The notes below the pieces were generated by a model. That model saw only the letters and a list, made by a program, of their open reading frames with translations, did no database searches and was not told the origin of the DNA. Source: Sphingomonas sp. BK580 (lineage in GTDB: Bacteria > Pseudomonadota > Alphaproteobacteria > Sphingomonadales > Sphingomonadaceae). Taken from it: DNA of 64,000 nucleotides. The stretch covers positions 62,001-126,000 of the forward strand of contig NZ_JACIAY010000002.1 of the NCBI RefSeq assembly GCF_014194975.1, written 5' to 3'. Below, one piece after another: positions 24,291-32,380 of the stretch. The position numbers and the translations under genes were made by a program. How positions within the stretch are numbered: the first letter of the stretch is position 1; each line of letters begins with the position of its first letter.

Positions 24291-24923
24291 TCACTTGCCT
24301 CCCGTCGACTCGGATTTCACCGTGGCGCCACCGCCGCCCGTGGGCGCGGCGCGGCGGCGCGCGGCGATCGCCTTGCCGCCGGTCACATTGTCATAGTCGC
24401 CGCTGTCGGCGACACCGCGCACCAGGTCGGTCGGATTGGCGACCATGGCGGCGAGGTTGCCGTTGACCGCGCAGCCGTAGTTGCCGCTGGTGTGCGAGTC
24501 GAAGTTCAGGATGCCGCGGTTGCTCTGCGGCGTGCAGCTCGTCACCGCGGCGGTGGCGCGGCTCACCGTCACCCGGACGGTTCCCGGCGCGATCGCGGCG
24601 CCGGCGATCGGCGCCGCCTCGGCGAGGTGGAGGCCGTAGCGACCGGCGATCGCGGCGACGTCGGCCCGCGCGCCGCCGTTCTCGGCGCCGCCCTGGTCGA
24701 GCGCGACGGTGTCGCCGTAGGCGAGGCGCAGCGCGTCGAGCCAGCCGCGCAGCCGCTCGGGCTCACCCGGCGCGAGCCCGTCGGCGGTGGTCTGCACGTC
24801 GAGCGCATAGTCGCTGCGCGACACGACCGGCTGGTGGATCGACTCGACCCCGCGATAGCTGTTGCAGCCGGTGAGCGGCACGGCGAACGCGAGCGCGGTG
24901 AGGAGGAGCGGGCGGTGGAGCAT
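24291..24923 (-). CDS. cpaD: Tad pilus lipoprotein CpaD
   Basis: Outer-membrane-associated lipoprotein that helps the secretin. The 210-residue protein starts with a lipoprotein signal (LTALAFAVPLTGCNSY, lipobox LTGC). The CpaD block SCTPQSNRGILNFDSHTSGNYGCAVNGNLAAMVANPTDLVRG at about 134-175 is the most conserved part of the family and is complete. A Gly/Thr-rich tail follows. The open frame runs through cpaC far upstream, but the signal peptide fixes the ATG at 24921-24923. Confidence 0.9.
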   Translation of the reverse strand: MLHRPLLLTALAFAVPLTGCNSYRGVESIHQPVVSRSDYALDVQTTADGLAPGEPERLRGWLDALRLAYGDTVALDQGGAENGGARADVAAIAGRYGLHLAEAAPIAGAAIAPGTVRVTVSRATAAVTSCTPQSNRGILNFDSHTSGNYGCAVNGNLAAMVANPTDLVRGVADSGDYDNVTGGKAIAARRRAAPTGGGGATVKSESTGGK

Positions 24924-24934
24924 CGTCGGGAACC

Positions 24935-26677
24935 TCAGTTGATCGAGAAGCCGGGCGCGGGCGCCGCGGCCTTGCGGTTCGATGGCTTGACCGCCTTGCG
25001 ATCGGCGGGTGCCTCCACCGGGGCGACCGGTTCGGGGACGACCGGGGCGGGCGCGACCGCGCCGACCGCTGGCGCCGCCGCGGGCGCGGGCGCCTGCATC
25101 ACCGGCTTCGGACGGTCGGCGGCGCGGTCGCCGCCCTCCAGCGAGCCGACGAACACGCGCTCGAGGTCGCTGGGCGCGCGATAGCTGTCGGTCGGCAGCT
25201 TGATGTCGTTGCCGTTGACCGGCTTCACCAGGTACGGCGTGATCACGATCACCAGCTCGGTCTCGTTGCGCTGGAAGCCGTTCGACTTGAACAGCGCGCC
25301 GATCACCGGCAGGTCCGCGACGCCCGGTGTCTTGTCGTACGTGTTGTTGTGCGTGTTCTGCATCAGCCCCGCGATCATGAAGCTCTGGCCCGAGCCGAGC
25401 TCCACCGTGGTCTCGGCGCGCCGCGTGGTAAGCGCTGGGACGCGCCCGCTGCCCACCGTGACGGCGTTGGCATAGTCGAGCTGGGACACCTCGGGGCGGA
25501 CGCGCAGCGAGATGCGCCCGTCCGACATGACCGTCGGCGTATAGGCGAGGCTGACGCCGAACTGCTTGTACTCGATCGTGGTGGTGCCGAGCGCCTGGCT
25601 CACCGGGATCGGGATCTCGCCGCCCGCCAGGAAGGTGCCGGTCTCGCCCGAGAGCGCGGTGAGGTTCGGGTTGGCGAGCGTCGTCACCTGGCCCATCGTC
25701 TCGCCGAGATCGATCGCGGACAGTACGTCCATGCCCAGCAGCCGGCCGGCGAGGCTGAGCGTCGTGCGCGTGCCGCTGGTATCTTTGGCGAACGAGTATT
25801 GCGTGCCGGGACGCGTGACGAACTGGCGCGTCGCCGGATCGAACGGCAGCGAGATCGAGCCCGCGGGCAGGCCGTACAGCGAAGAGGCGTCGAGCGACGG
25901 CAGCTTGGAGACGTCGACGTCGCCGATCGTGCCGGGGCTGCGACCCGAGCCGACCCCGAACAGGAAGCCGCCGCTGTGGTCGCGGTTGGTGATGTTGTTG
26001 CCGAAGTTTTTCAGGAACGAGCGGCTCACCTCGGCGAACTTGACCTGAAGGTTGACCTGCAGCGGCGTCGCGGTGCGCAGCCGGTTGACCACGCCGATCT
26101 TCAGCACCGCATTGTCGGCGCTGGTGTCGACGCCGGGGTTGAGCAGGCCCAGCACCAGTCGCTGCGCCTGCTCGGCGTCGGCGGGCGAGTCGACGGTGCC
26201 GTTGAGCACGGCGATCTGGCCGACCTGGGTGATATGGATGTCCGCCCCCGGCATCGCCGCCTTCATCATGCGATCGATCGACGTCGAGTTCTGCGCGACA
26301 TGGACGCTGGCGGAGAACACCACGGCGCCGCTGCGATCGGTGGCGAACACCGTCGACTCGCCGAACGCCTTGCCGAACAGGTGGATCTGGCGCGGGTTGG
26401 CGACATAGACGTCGGCCGTCTCCGGGTTGGAGGTCCACACCTCGCTGACCGTCGCCGGCAAGGTGATCAGCTCGCCCTCGCCGACCGAGAACCACTTCTC
26501 GACGGAAGGCTTGGTGATGCCGACCGGGGGCAGGCCGGCGCGCGCCGGGCGGCCGGTCGCGGCCACGCTGGCGGAGACGTTGCGGCGGGTCGCGGGAGCG
26601 GCGCTCGCCGGGGGCAGCGCGACGCCGGCCACGGCGGCCAGCGCGACACTGCGCGCGAGGAGGGAGTGGAGGCGCAT
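24935..26677 (-). CDS. cpaC: Tad pilus secretin CpaC/RcpA
   Basis: The outer-membrane secretin through which the pilus passes. The 580-residue protein has a signal peptide (LLARSVALAAVAGVALPPASA), the pilus secretin N-terminal domain at about 55-125 (GEGELITLPATVSEVWTSNPETADVY), a BON-like segment at about 130-205, and the secretin core at about 280-470 with LANPNLTALSGETGTFLAGGEIPIP and GSGQSFMIAGLMQN and DLPVIGALFKS. A Pro/Ala-rich tail (about 520-580) is longer than in many homologues. Start ATG is one base after the cpaB stop. Confidence 0.93.
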   Translation of the reverse strand: MRLHSLLARSVALAAVAGVALPPASAAPATRRNVSASVAATGRPARAGLPPVGITKPSVEKWFSVGEGELITLPATVSEVWTSNPETADVYVANPRQIHLFGKAFGESTVFATDRSGAVVFSASVHVAQNSTSIDRMMKAAMPGADIHITQVGQIAVLNGTVDSPADAEQAQRLVLGLLNPGVDTSADNAVLKIGVVNRLRTATPLQVNLQVKFAEVSRSFLKNFGNNITNRDHSGGFLFGVGSGRSPGTIGDVDVSKLPSLDASSLYGLPAGSISLPFDPATRQFVTRPGTQYSFAKDTSGTRTTLSLAGRLLGMDVLSAIDLGETMGQVTTLANPNLTALSGETGTFLAGGEIPIPVSQALGTTTIEYKQFGVSLAYTPTVMSDGRISLRVRPEVSQLDYANAVTVGSGRVPALTTRRAETTVELGSGQSFMIAGLMQNTHNNTYDKTPGVADLPVIGALFKSNGFQRNETELVIVITPYLVKPVNGNDIKLPTDSYRAPSDLERVFVGSLEGGDRAADRPKPVMQAPAPAAAPAVGAVAPAPVVPEPVAPVEAPADRKAVKPSNRKAAAPAPGFSIN

Positions 26678-26678
26678 C

Positions 26679-27707
26679 TCAGTTCTTCCCTGCGACGGAG
26701 ACTTCGGTGACGTTGTTGCCGCGCGCGATCCGCACCATCGGGGTGGCCGGCGTCGGCGCGGCGCCGGCGGCGATCGGGGCGCCGGGTACGACCGGCCCCG
26801 CCGGCGCGGCCGACTTGGCGGGCACGGTGCGGCGTTGGAAGCGCGACACGTCGGCGCCGACCGCATAGGTGCTGTCGCCCGCCTGCGGCGTGTTGGCGAG
26901 GCGGCTCAGCATCGCCTCCTCGGCCTTGGGGTCCTTGGCGTCGCCGGGGCTGATCGCGCCCGAGGCGATCGCCTGGTCCAGCTCGGAGGCATTGTCCGCG
27001 ATCGAGCGCAGCGACAGCGACAGCGTGCCGATCGTCTGTGCCACCGCGATCTGCTCGGCGATCTTGGGCGTCGCCTCGACCGTCACGTTCGAGAAGGTCT
27101 GGACGACCGTGTTGCCGTTCGCGTCCTTCTGGTCGCCGGTGCGCTGGTCGGTGGCGAGCACGCGCAGGTTGCGGATCACCGTCTCGCTCGCCTTGAGCGG
27201 GGGACCGTCGCCGCCGCCGTCGACCGACTGGGTGAGGATCAGGTCGATATGGTCGCCCGGGAAGACGAAGCCCGCGACCGAGGTCTGCGCCGAGACCGGC
27301 ACGGTGACCGCGCGCATGCCGGCGCCGAGCGCGGCGGCGAGGAAGCCGCGGTCGCCGGGCTTGACCAGCTGGCCCTGCGTCACCGGTTGGCCGGCGGTGA
27401 CCGGCAGCCGCACCACGGTGCCGATCAGCTTGGCCAGATCGGTCTGGTCCTTCTGGTAATAGGCGTTCTCGACCAGCTCCTTGGGCCAGGGCTGGAACTT
27501 CAGCGCGGTGGCGTCGAGGATGGTGCCCACGGGCAGGGCGCGCGTCGCGACGAGCACCTCGGGGCCGTCGACCACGGGCGCGGCCGGTGCGGCCACCGCG
27601 GCCGCCTCGGGCGCGGCGGCGCCGGCGACCAGCGTCCGAGCGGCGACCGCGGTCACCACCGCGACCACCAGCGCGCCGACCAGCATGATGAGCTTGCGAC
27701 TGTCCAT
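26679..27707 (-). CDS. cpaB: Tad pilus assembly protein CpaB/RcpC
   Basis: A 342-residue periplasmic protein with one N-terminal membrane segment (LIMLVGALVVAVVTAVAARTL) and an SAF domain at about 45-110 (VLVATRALPVGTILDATALKFQPW, RLPVTAGQPVTQGQLV), followed by the RcpC/CpaB domain with TVPVSAQTSVAGFVFPGDHIDLILTQ. These are diagnostic of CpaB. Two ATGs (27719 and 27707) are possible; MDSRKLIMLVG matches the usual family start better. It is 49 bases downstream of cpaA. Confidence 0.92.
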   Translation of the reverse strand: MDSRKLIMLVGALVVAVVTAVAARTLVAGAAAPEAAAVAAPAAPVVDGPEVLVATRALPVGTILDATALKFQPWPKELVENAYYQKDQTDLAKLIGTVVRLPVTAGQPVTQGQLVKPGDRGFLAAALGAGMRAVTVPVSAQTSVAGFVFPGDHIDLILTQSVDGGGDGPPLKASETVIRNLRVLATDQRTGDQKDANGNTVVQTFSNVTVEATPKIAEQIAVAQTIGTLSLSLRSIADNASELDQAIASGAISPGDAKDPKAEEAMLSRLANTPQAGDSTYAVGADVSRFQRRTVPAKSAAPAGPVVPGAPIAAGAAPTPATPMVRIARGNNVTEVSVAGKN

Positions 27708-27756
27708 CGGGGAGAGCATCCTCTGAGCGCGCCACTCGGCGCCAACGTCACGTAAG

Positions 27757-28233
27757 TTATGGGCGGAATTGGTTAAGAAGCGGTTCGGCTAACGTGATCA
27801 GCCCGGCCACCGCAATCGCGACCCCGTACGGCACCTCGACCGCGGCCTCGCTCGGCTTCCAGCGGCGCTCGATCACGAAGAGGAGCGTGAGCACGCCGCC
27901 CAGCACCGACATGACCAGCAGCGTGTCGAGCAGGCGCATCGGCGGGAGCCACAGCGCCAGCGCGCCGATCAGCTTGACGTCGCCGCCGCCCATCTGCCCG
28001 ATCGCGAAGGCGCCGATGAAGAGCGCGAAGACGGCGAGTGCGACGCCGAGCTGCAGCGCCATCTCGGGCCAGGGCGACAGCCCGATCGCGCACCACCAGA
28101 CGGGTGCCAGCAGCGCGATCGCCGCGTTCTTCCAATTGGCGATCTCGCGCGAGCGCGCGTCCTCCACGCCGGCCGAGAGCAGCAGTGCCCCCATGATCGC
28201 GGGAAGCAGCCAGGCGAGGAGAGATTGACCCAT
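27757..28233 (-). CDS. cpaA: Prepilin peptidase CpaA/TadV
   Basis: An integral-membrane aspartate protease of the A24 family that would cleave Flp-type prepilins. The 158-residue protein is almost all membrane segments. The two catalytic aspartates are seen in GVEDARSREI (about residue 25) and in the GxGD motif QMGGGDVKLIGAL (about residue 83). It is the first gene of the Tad block. No Flp pilin gene, its expected substrate, lies upstream; instead a divergent hydrolase gene starts 40 bases away. Confidence 0.9.
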   Translation of the reverse strand: MGQSLLAWLLPAIMGALLLSAGVEDARSREIANWKNAAIALLAPVWWCAIGLSPWPEMALQLGVALAVFALFIGAFAIGQMGGGDVKLIGALALWLPPMRLLDTLLVMSVLGGVLTLLFVIERRWKPSEAAVEVPYGVAIAVAGLITLAEPLLNQFRP

Positions 28234-28273
28234 GTCGGCGGTGCTAGACGACAGGGTTTGAGAAACCGTAACC

Positions 28274-29209
28274 ATGATCGGGATGATGTTGGACCCCGTG
28301 AACCGCCGCCTGATCCCCGCCCAGGCGCGAGTCGCCACCGCGCGCGCCGCGGACGGCTGGCCGCTGCGCCGCTTCGAGTGGGCCGGCCGGGGGCGTGGCA
28401 CGATCCTGTTCCAGTCCGGGCGCGCCGACGTGTTCGAGAAATATCTGGAGTCGTTCGCGCATTGGCACGCACAAGGGTGGAGCGTCGCGGCGTTCGACTG
28501 GCGCGGGCAGGGCGGCTCGGGCCGGCTGTGCGCCGACGCGCAGGTCGGGCATTGCGACGATTTCTCACCCTGGCTGAGCGACCTCGCCGATCAGTGGCGC
28601 GACTGGGTCGCGGCGATGCCCGGTCCGAAGGTGATCGTCGGCCACTCGATGGGCGGTTACCTCGCGTTGCGAGCGCTGCTCGACGGCGCGCTCCGGCCGA
28701 GCGCGGCGGTGCTGGCGGCGCCGATGCTCGGGCTGGCATCGCCGGTCGGCGCGTGGCTCGGCGGGCGAGTCGCGCATCTGATGCGGCGGCGCGGCGATCC
28801 CGCTCGGGCGGCGTGGAAGAGCGAGCGCCCCGGCGTCGCCGAGCGCCAGCGGCTGCTCACCGGTGACGCGGCGCGCTACGCCGATGAGGCCTGGTGGTAT
28901 GAGCACGACCCGACGCTGCGGCTGGGGCCGCCGAGCTGGGCGTGGCTCGACGAGGCCTTCGCCGCGACCGCGCGGCTGCGACGCGACCCCGCCCTGGCAC
29001 GGCTCAATGTGCCGGTGTTGCTGCTGGTGGCGGACGGCGACCGCCTGGTCGACTCGCGCGCGGCGCGGCGCGTGGCGGCGCGGCTCCGGCGTGCCACGCT
29101 GGTGCGGTTCGGCGACGGCGCGGCGCACGAGCTGCTGCGCGAACGCGACGCGGTGCGCGACCGCGCGCTCGCCGCGATCGACTCGTTCCTCGCCGAGCAT
29201 GCCGCGTGA
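28274..29209 (+). CDS. Alpha/beta hydrolase, lysophospholipase/monoacylglycerol lipase-like
   Basis: A 311-residue cytosolic serine hydrolase of the PldB/monoacylglycerol lipase type. The N-terminal half shows TILFQSGRADVFEKYLESFAHW and FDWRGQGGSGR, the nucleophile is S125 in GHSMGG, the acid is the Asp in VADGDRLVD and the catalytic His is in DGAAHELLRERD, whose ELLRE sequence is characteristic of lysophospholipase-like proteins. It overlaps the following FAD oxidoreductase by four bases (GTGA). Substrate is probably a lipid ester, inferred from the family. Confidence 0.85.
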   Translation: MIGMMLDPVNRRLIPAQARVATARAADGWPLRRFEWAGRGRGTILFQSGRADVFEKYLESFAHWHAQGWSVAAFDWRGQGGSGRLCADAQVGHCDDFSPWLSDLADQWRDWVAAMPGPKVIVGHSMGGYLALRALLDGALRPSAAVLAAPMLGLASPVGAWLGGRVAHLMRRRGDPARAAWKSERPGVAERQRLLTGDAARYADEAWWYEHDPTLRLGPPSWAWLDEAFAATARLRRDPALARLNVPVLLLVADGDRLVDSRAARRVAARLRRATLVRFGDGAAHELLRERDAVRDRALAAIDSFLAEHAA

Positions 29210-30294
29210 GCGCGGATATTCTCGCCGCGGACATCGCCATCGTCGGCGCGGGGATCGCGGGGGCGAGCCTCGCCGCGGCGATCGGCGGGCGCGCGCGGGT
29301 CCTGCTGCTCGAGGGCGAGGACCAGCCCGGCTATCACGCCACCGGCCGCTCCGCCGCTTTCTGGTCGGAGACCTACGGCGGCCCGGCGATCCAGCCGCTC
29401 ACCACCGGGTCGGGGGCATGGTTGCGGGCGGGCGGGTACCTCGACCCGCTCGGCGCGATCCATGTCGGGCGCGCGGAGGACGCGCGCGCGATCGACGCGC
29501 TGCTCGCCGAGTTCGCGGGCAGCAGCGTCGAGCTCACCGCGGTCGACCCCCGTCCGGTGGTGCCGGGACTGCGCGACGATTGGTCGCTCGGCGTGCGCGA
29601 GCCGAGCTGCGCCTATATCGACGTGGCGCGCCTCCACGGCGACTATCTCGGCGCGGCGCGGCGCGCGGGTACGACGCTGCTGACAGCGGCGCGGCTCGCC
29701 GCGGCCGAGCGGGCCGGCGGCGGCTGGCGGCTGATGCTGGCCGACGGACGCGAGATCCGGGCGGAGGTGCTGGTCGATGCCGCCGGCGCATGGGCCGATC
29801 CGGTGGCGGAACTCGCGGGCGCGTGCCCGCTCGGCATCCGACCGTACCGCCGCACCGTCGCGCAGCTCGCCACCGATCCGCCGGTGCCGGCCGCGACGCC
29901 CTTCGTGATCCACGCCGGCGGCGGCTTCTACTTCAAGCCCGAGGCAGGAGGCCGACTGTGGTTGAGCCCGCACGACGAGCATCCCGTCGTCCCGCACGAC
30001 GTCGCCGCGGAGGAGCTCGACGTGGCGGTGGCGATCGACCGGTTCGAGGGGGCGGTCGACTGGCGCGTGCGCCGCGTCGAGCGCAGCTGGGCCGGGCTTC
30101 GCTCGTTCGCGCCCGACCGGCTGCCGGTATACGGCTTCGCCGAACCGGGCTTCTTCTGGTTCGCGGGGCAGGGCGGCTTCGGCATCCAGACCGCGCCCGC
30201 GGCGGCGGCGGTCGGCGCCGCGCTGCTGCTCGGTGAGACGCCGCCGTCGGCGATCGACGCGGCGCGCTACGCGCCGGAGCGGTTCGCGCGATGA
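29206..30294 (+). CDS. FAD-dependent oxidoreductase (DAO family)
   Basis: A 362-residue flavoprotein of the D-amino acid oxidase/glycine oxidase superfamily. The dinucleotide-binding motif IVGAGIAGASLAAAIG is at about residues 8-23, with HATGRSAAFWSETYGGP and the C-terminal FAD motif WFAGQGGFGIQTAPAAA. The HATGRSAA and PGYHATGRS pattern resembles D-arginine dehydrogenases, so an amino-acid or imino-acid substrate is plausible. The GTG start overlaps the stop of the hydrolase; the longer open frame upstream has no family similarity. The stop overlaps cutA by four bases. Confidence 0.85.
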   Translation: MSADILAADIAIVGAGIAGASLAAAIGGRARVLLLEGEDQPGYHATGRSAAFWSETYGGPAIQPLTTGSGAWLRAGGYLDPLGAIHVGRAEDARAIDALLAEFAGSSVELTAVDPRPVVPGLRDDWSLGVREPSCAYIDVARLHGDYLGAARRAGTTLLTAARLAAAERAGGGWRLMLADGREIRAEVLVDAAGAWADPVAELAGACPLGIRPYRRTVAQLATDPPVPAATPFVIHAGGGFYFKPEAGGRLWLSPHDEHPVVPHDVAAEELDVAVAIDRFEGAVDWRVRRVERSWAGLRSFAPDRLPVYGFAEPGFFWFAGQGGFGIQTAPAAAAVGAALLLGETPPSAIDAARYAPERFAR

Positions 30295-30605
30295 GCGGCG
30301 CGATCACGATCAGCTGCGCCTGCGCCGGGCGTGATCAGGCGCGGATCATCGCCAACGCGCTGGTCGATCGCCGACTCGCCGCGTGCGTCCAGCTCAGCGC
30401 CGTGGAGAGCGTCTACCGCTGGGAGGGCGAGACCCAGCGCGGCGACGAAGTGCTGCTCACCGCCAAGACGCTGGCGCGCCGCTTCGACGCGGTCGCGTCG
30501 TGCATCCGCGCGCTGCACAGCTACGCCGTGCCCGAGATCCTGGCGCAGCCGATCGTCGCGGCGGGGCTGGATTATCTCGCTTGGCTGGAGGAGGAAGTGG
30601 GGTGA
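30291..30605 (+). CDS. cutA: Divalent cation tolerance protein CutA
   Basis: A 104-residue protein of the trimeric, ferredoxin-like CutA1 family. Conserved blocks are DQARIIANALVDRRLAACVQL, SVYRWEGETQRGDEVLLTAKT and LHSYAVPEILAQPI, which include the Cys of AACVQ and the Tyr-Trp-Glu cluster. The family was named from copper sensitivity in E. coli, but its biochemical role is unclear. It is the third gene of the overlapping hydrolase-oxidoreductase-cutA unit. Confidence 0.93.
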   Translation: MSGAITISCACAGRDQARIIANALVDRRLAACVQLSAVESVYRWEGETQRGDEVLLTAKTLARRFDAVASCIRALHSYAVPEILAQPIVAAGLDYLAWLEEEVG

Positions 30606-30627
30606 GGCCGCCGAACCACCGACATGT

Positions 30628-30659
30628 GCGTCATCCTGGAAACGAGTTCAGGATGACGC
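30628..30659. repeat. Palindrome between cutA and phoK-like gene
   Basis: GCGTCATCCTG (30628-30638) and CAGGATGACGC (30649-30659) form a perfect 11-pair stem with a 10-base loop. The sequence belongs to the GTCATCC family of repeats and sits between convergent genes, where it may end transcription from both sides. Confidence 0.65.
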
Positions 30660-30687
30660 TGGTGGGAGTGGGTGTGACCCGCGAACC

Positions 30688-32331
30688 TCACCCCGCCGGG
30701 CAGGTGTCGCCCGCGCCCGCGTCGAGGTCGAGGCAGCGGCCGTCGAGGCCGCTCACCTTCAGCCCGATCGTCGCCGCCAGCGTCGGCGCGATGTCGACCG
30801 TCTCCACCGACAGCGGCTGCTCGAACCCGGCGAGCCCCTTGCGCCAGAACAGGATCGGCACGCGGCGGTCATAGTCCCACGGGCTGCCGTGGGTCTCGAC
30901 ATAGCCCGGCCCCGGCGCCTTGATCGTGGTGACGCGCGGGCGCAGCAGCACGGTCAGGTCGCCCGACCTCTCCGGATCGAACGAGGCGCGCGCGCGCTCG
31001 ATCAGCGTCCAGGTCTCGGGCGGCGTGGTTGCCATGCGGGTGGCGGCGAGTTCGTCGCGCGTGAAGGCGGCGGCGACCTGCGGCTGCGCGAGGAAGCGCT
31101 TCTTCGCCTCCGCCAGCACCTGGGCGCGCTTCGCCGCGGGCACCGAGTCGGCGAGATAGACGTCGCCCTCCGGCCCGAGCAGCACCGGACCGGCGATGCC
31201 GAGATCGCGCCCGATCGCGGCGCCGATCGTCGTCGCCGACGCCTCGGGCGCGACATGCTGCTCCATCGGCATCGCCCGCTGCTGCTGACGCTCGGTCATG
31301 TCGTGCGCGCCGTGATCGGCGGTGAGCACCACCTCATAGTCGACGCCGGTGCGATCGAGCTCGGCGAGGAAGCCGCCGATCGATTCGTCGAGCTGCGCCA
31401 TCTGGATGCACATCTCCGACCCCTGCGTGCCGAGCGAGTGGCCGACATAGTCGGTCGCCGAGGCGCCGACCGCGATCAGGTCGGTGGCGGGGCCGCGGCC
31501 GAGCTTCATGTCCTCGATCATCGCCGCGGCGAGCGCGAACACCGCGCCGTCGAGCGCGGGCGAGGCGCGGAACGCCTTGGCATCCCCCGCGGCGCGCTCG
31601 AACCGCCCGGTGCCGAGCGTCTGGCCGCCGACCGCGATCGGGCGCGACAGCGTCTTGCAGTAACCGGGCAGCGGCAGCGCCTCCTGCGGTTCGGCGAGCA
31701 GCGCGCCCACCGCGGCGTTGGCGCGGGTCACCACCGCCGGCTCCTGCCGCCCCGCCAGCGAGATGAACTTTTGCTCGCCCCAGAACCAGATCTGGTCGGT
31801 GGTGTGGCCGCCCATCATGATCGCGGCGCGGTCCTTGCCCGCCACCGCGACGACGCGCGACCGCGGGTCGGCACGCTTCATCATGTCGCCGAGCGTCGGT
31901 ACCTTCAGGTGGAGATCCGAGGGCGTGTAATGCTCGTGGTCACCGCCGGCGCGCTCGTCCTCGGCGCAATAGACCGTCTTGTCGGCGCGGCCGACCTTCT
32001 GGTCGAGCCAGTTGTTGGCGACGATGCCGGTATGGGCCGGCCGCATGCCGGTCAGGATGGTCGAATGGCCCGGGCAGGTCTCGGTCGCGGCGTGGCTCTG
32101 ATAGCCCGAGGGGAATACCGCGCCGGTCAGCAGCCGCGCCATGCCGTCGGTGAAATGGTTGCGATATTGCGCGAACAGGTCGGCGGAGAACTGATCGACC
32201 GAGATCGCCACGATCAGCTTGGGCGGCGTGCGCGGCGCCGCTGCGGCGGCCGGCGCCGCGGGGGCGGCGGTCTGCGCGGTCGCGGGAACCGCGGCGGCGG
32301 TGGCGAGCAGGGCGAGGAGGAGCGATTTCAT
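30688..32331 (-). CDS. Alkaline phosphatase, PhoK/SPAP-like
   Basis: A 547-residue secreted phosphomonoesterase of the type first described in Sphingomonas (SPAP/PhoK, related to PafA). After the signal peptide (LLLALLATAAAVPATA) come the metal-site Asp in VAISVDQFSADL, the nucleophile block SHAATETCPGHSTILTG with the presumed nucleophilic Thr85, the NNW block (TGIVANNWLD) that contacts phosphate in this family, the KDRAA block, TDYVGHSLG and the metal-site LTADHGAHDM. The longer family length and Thr nucleophile distinguish it from PhoA. It is divergent from the DsbD-like gene with only 49 bases between starts, so promoters must be packed or overlap. Confidence 0.9.
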   Translation of the reverse strand: MKSLLLALLATAAAVPATAQTAAPAAPAAAAAPRTPPKLIVAISVDQFSADLFAQYRNHFTDGMARLLTGAVFPSGYQSHAATETCPGHSTILTGMRPAHTGIVANNWLDQKVGRADKTVYCAEDERAGGDHEHYTPSDLHLKVPTLGDMMKRADPRSRVVAVAGKDRAAIMMGGHTTDQIWFWGEQKFISLAGRQEPAVVTRANAAVGALLAEPQEALPLPGYCKTLSRPIAVGGQTLGTGRFERAAGDAKAFRASPALDGAVFALAAAMIEDMKLGRGPATDLIAVGASATDYVGHSLGTQGSEMCIQMAQLDESIGGFLAELDRTGVDYEVVLTADHGAHDMTERQQQRAMPMEQHVAPEASATTIGAAIGRDLGIAGPVLLGPEGDVYLADSVPAAKRAQVLAEAKKRFLAQPQVAAAFTRDELAATRMATTPPETWTLIERARASFDPERSGDLTVLLRPRVTTIKAPGPGYVETHGSPWDYDRRVPILFWRKGLAGFEQPLSVETVDIAPTLAATIGLKVSGLDGRCLDLDAGAGDTCPAG

Positions 32332-32380
32332 GGCCAACCTTGATGCATGCGGGAGCGACCGCGGCTATGGTCCGCGTCCG

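Noticed and set aside
24291..26495. A 734-codon frame that would fuse cpaD to upstream sequence
   Set aside because: The upstream part is an off-frame reading of cpaC. A lipoprotein signal peptide fixes the cpaD start at 24923.
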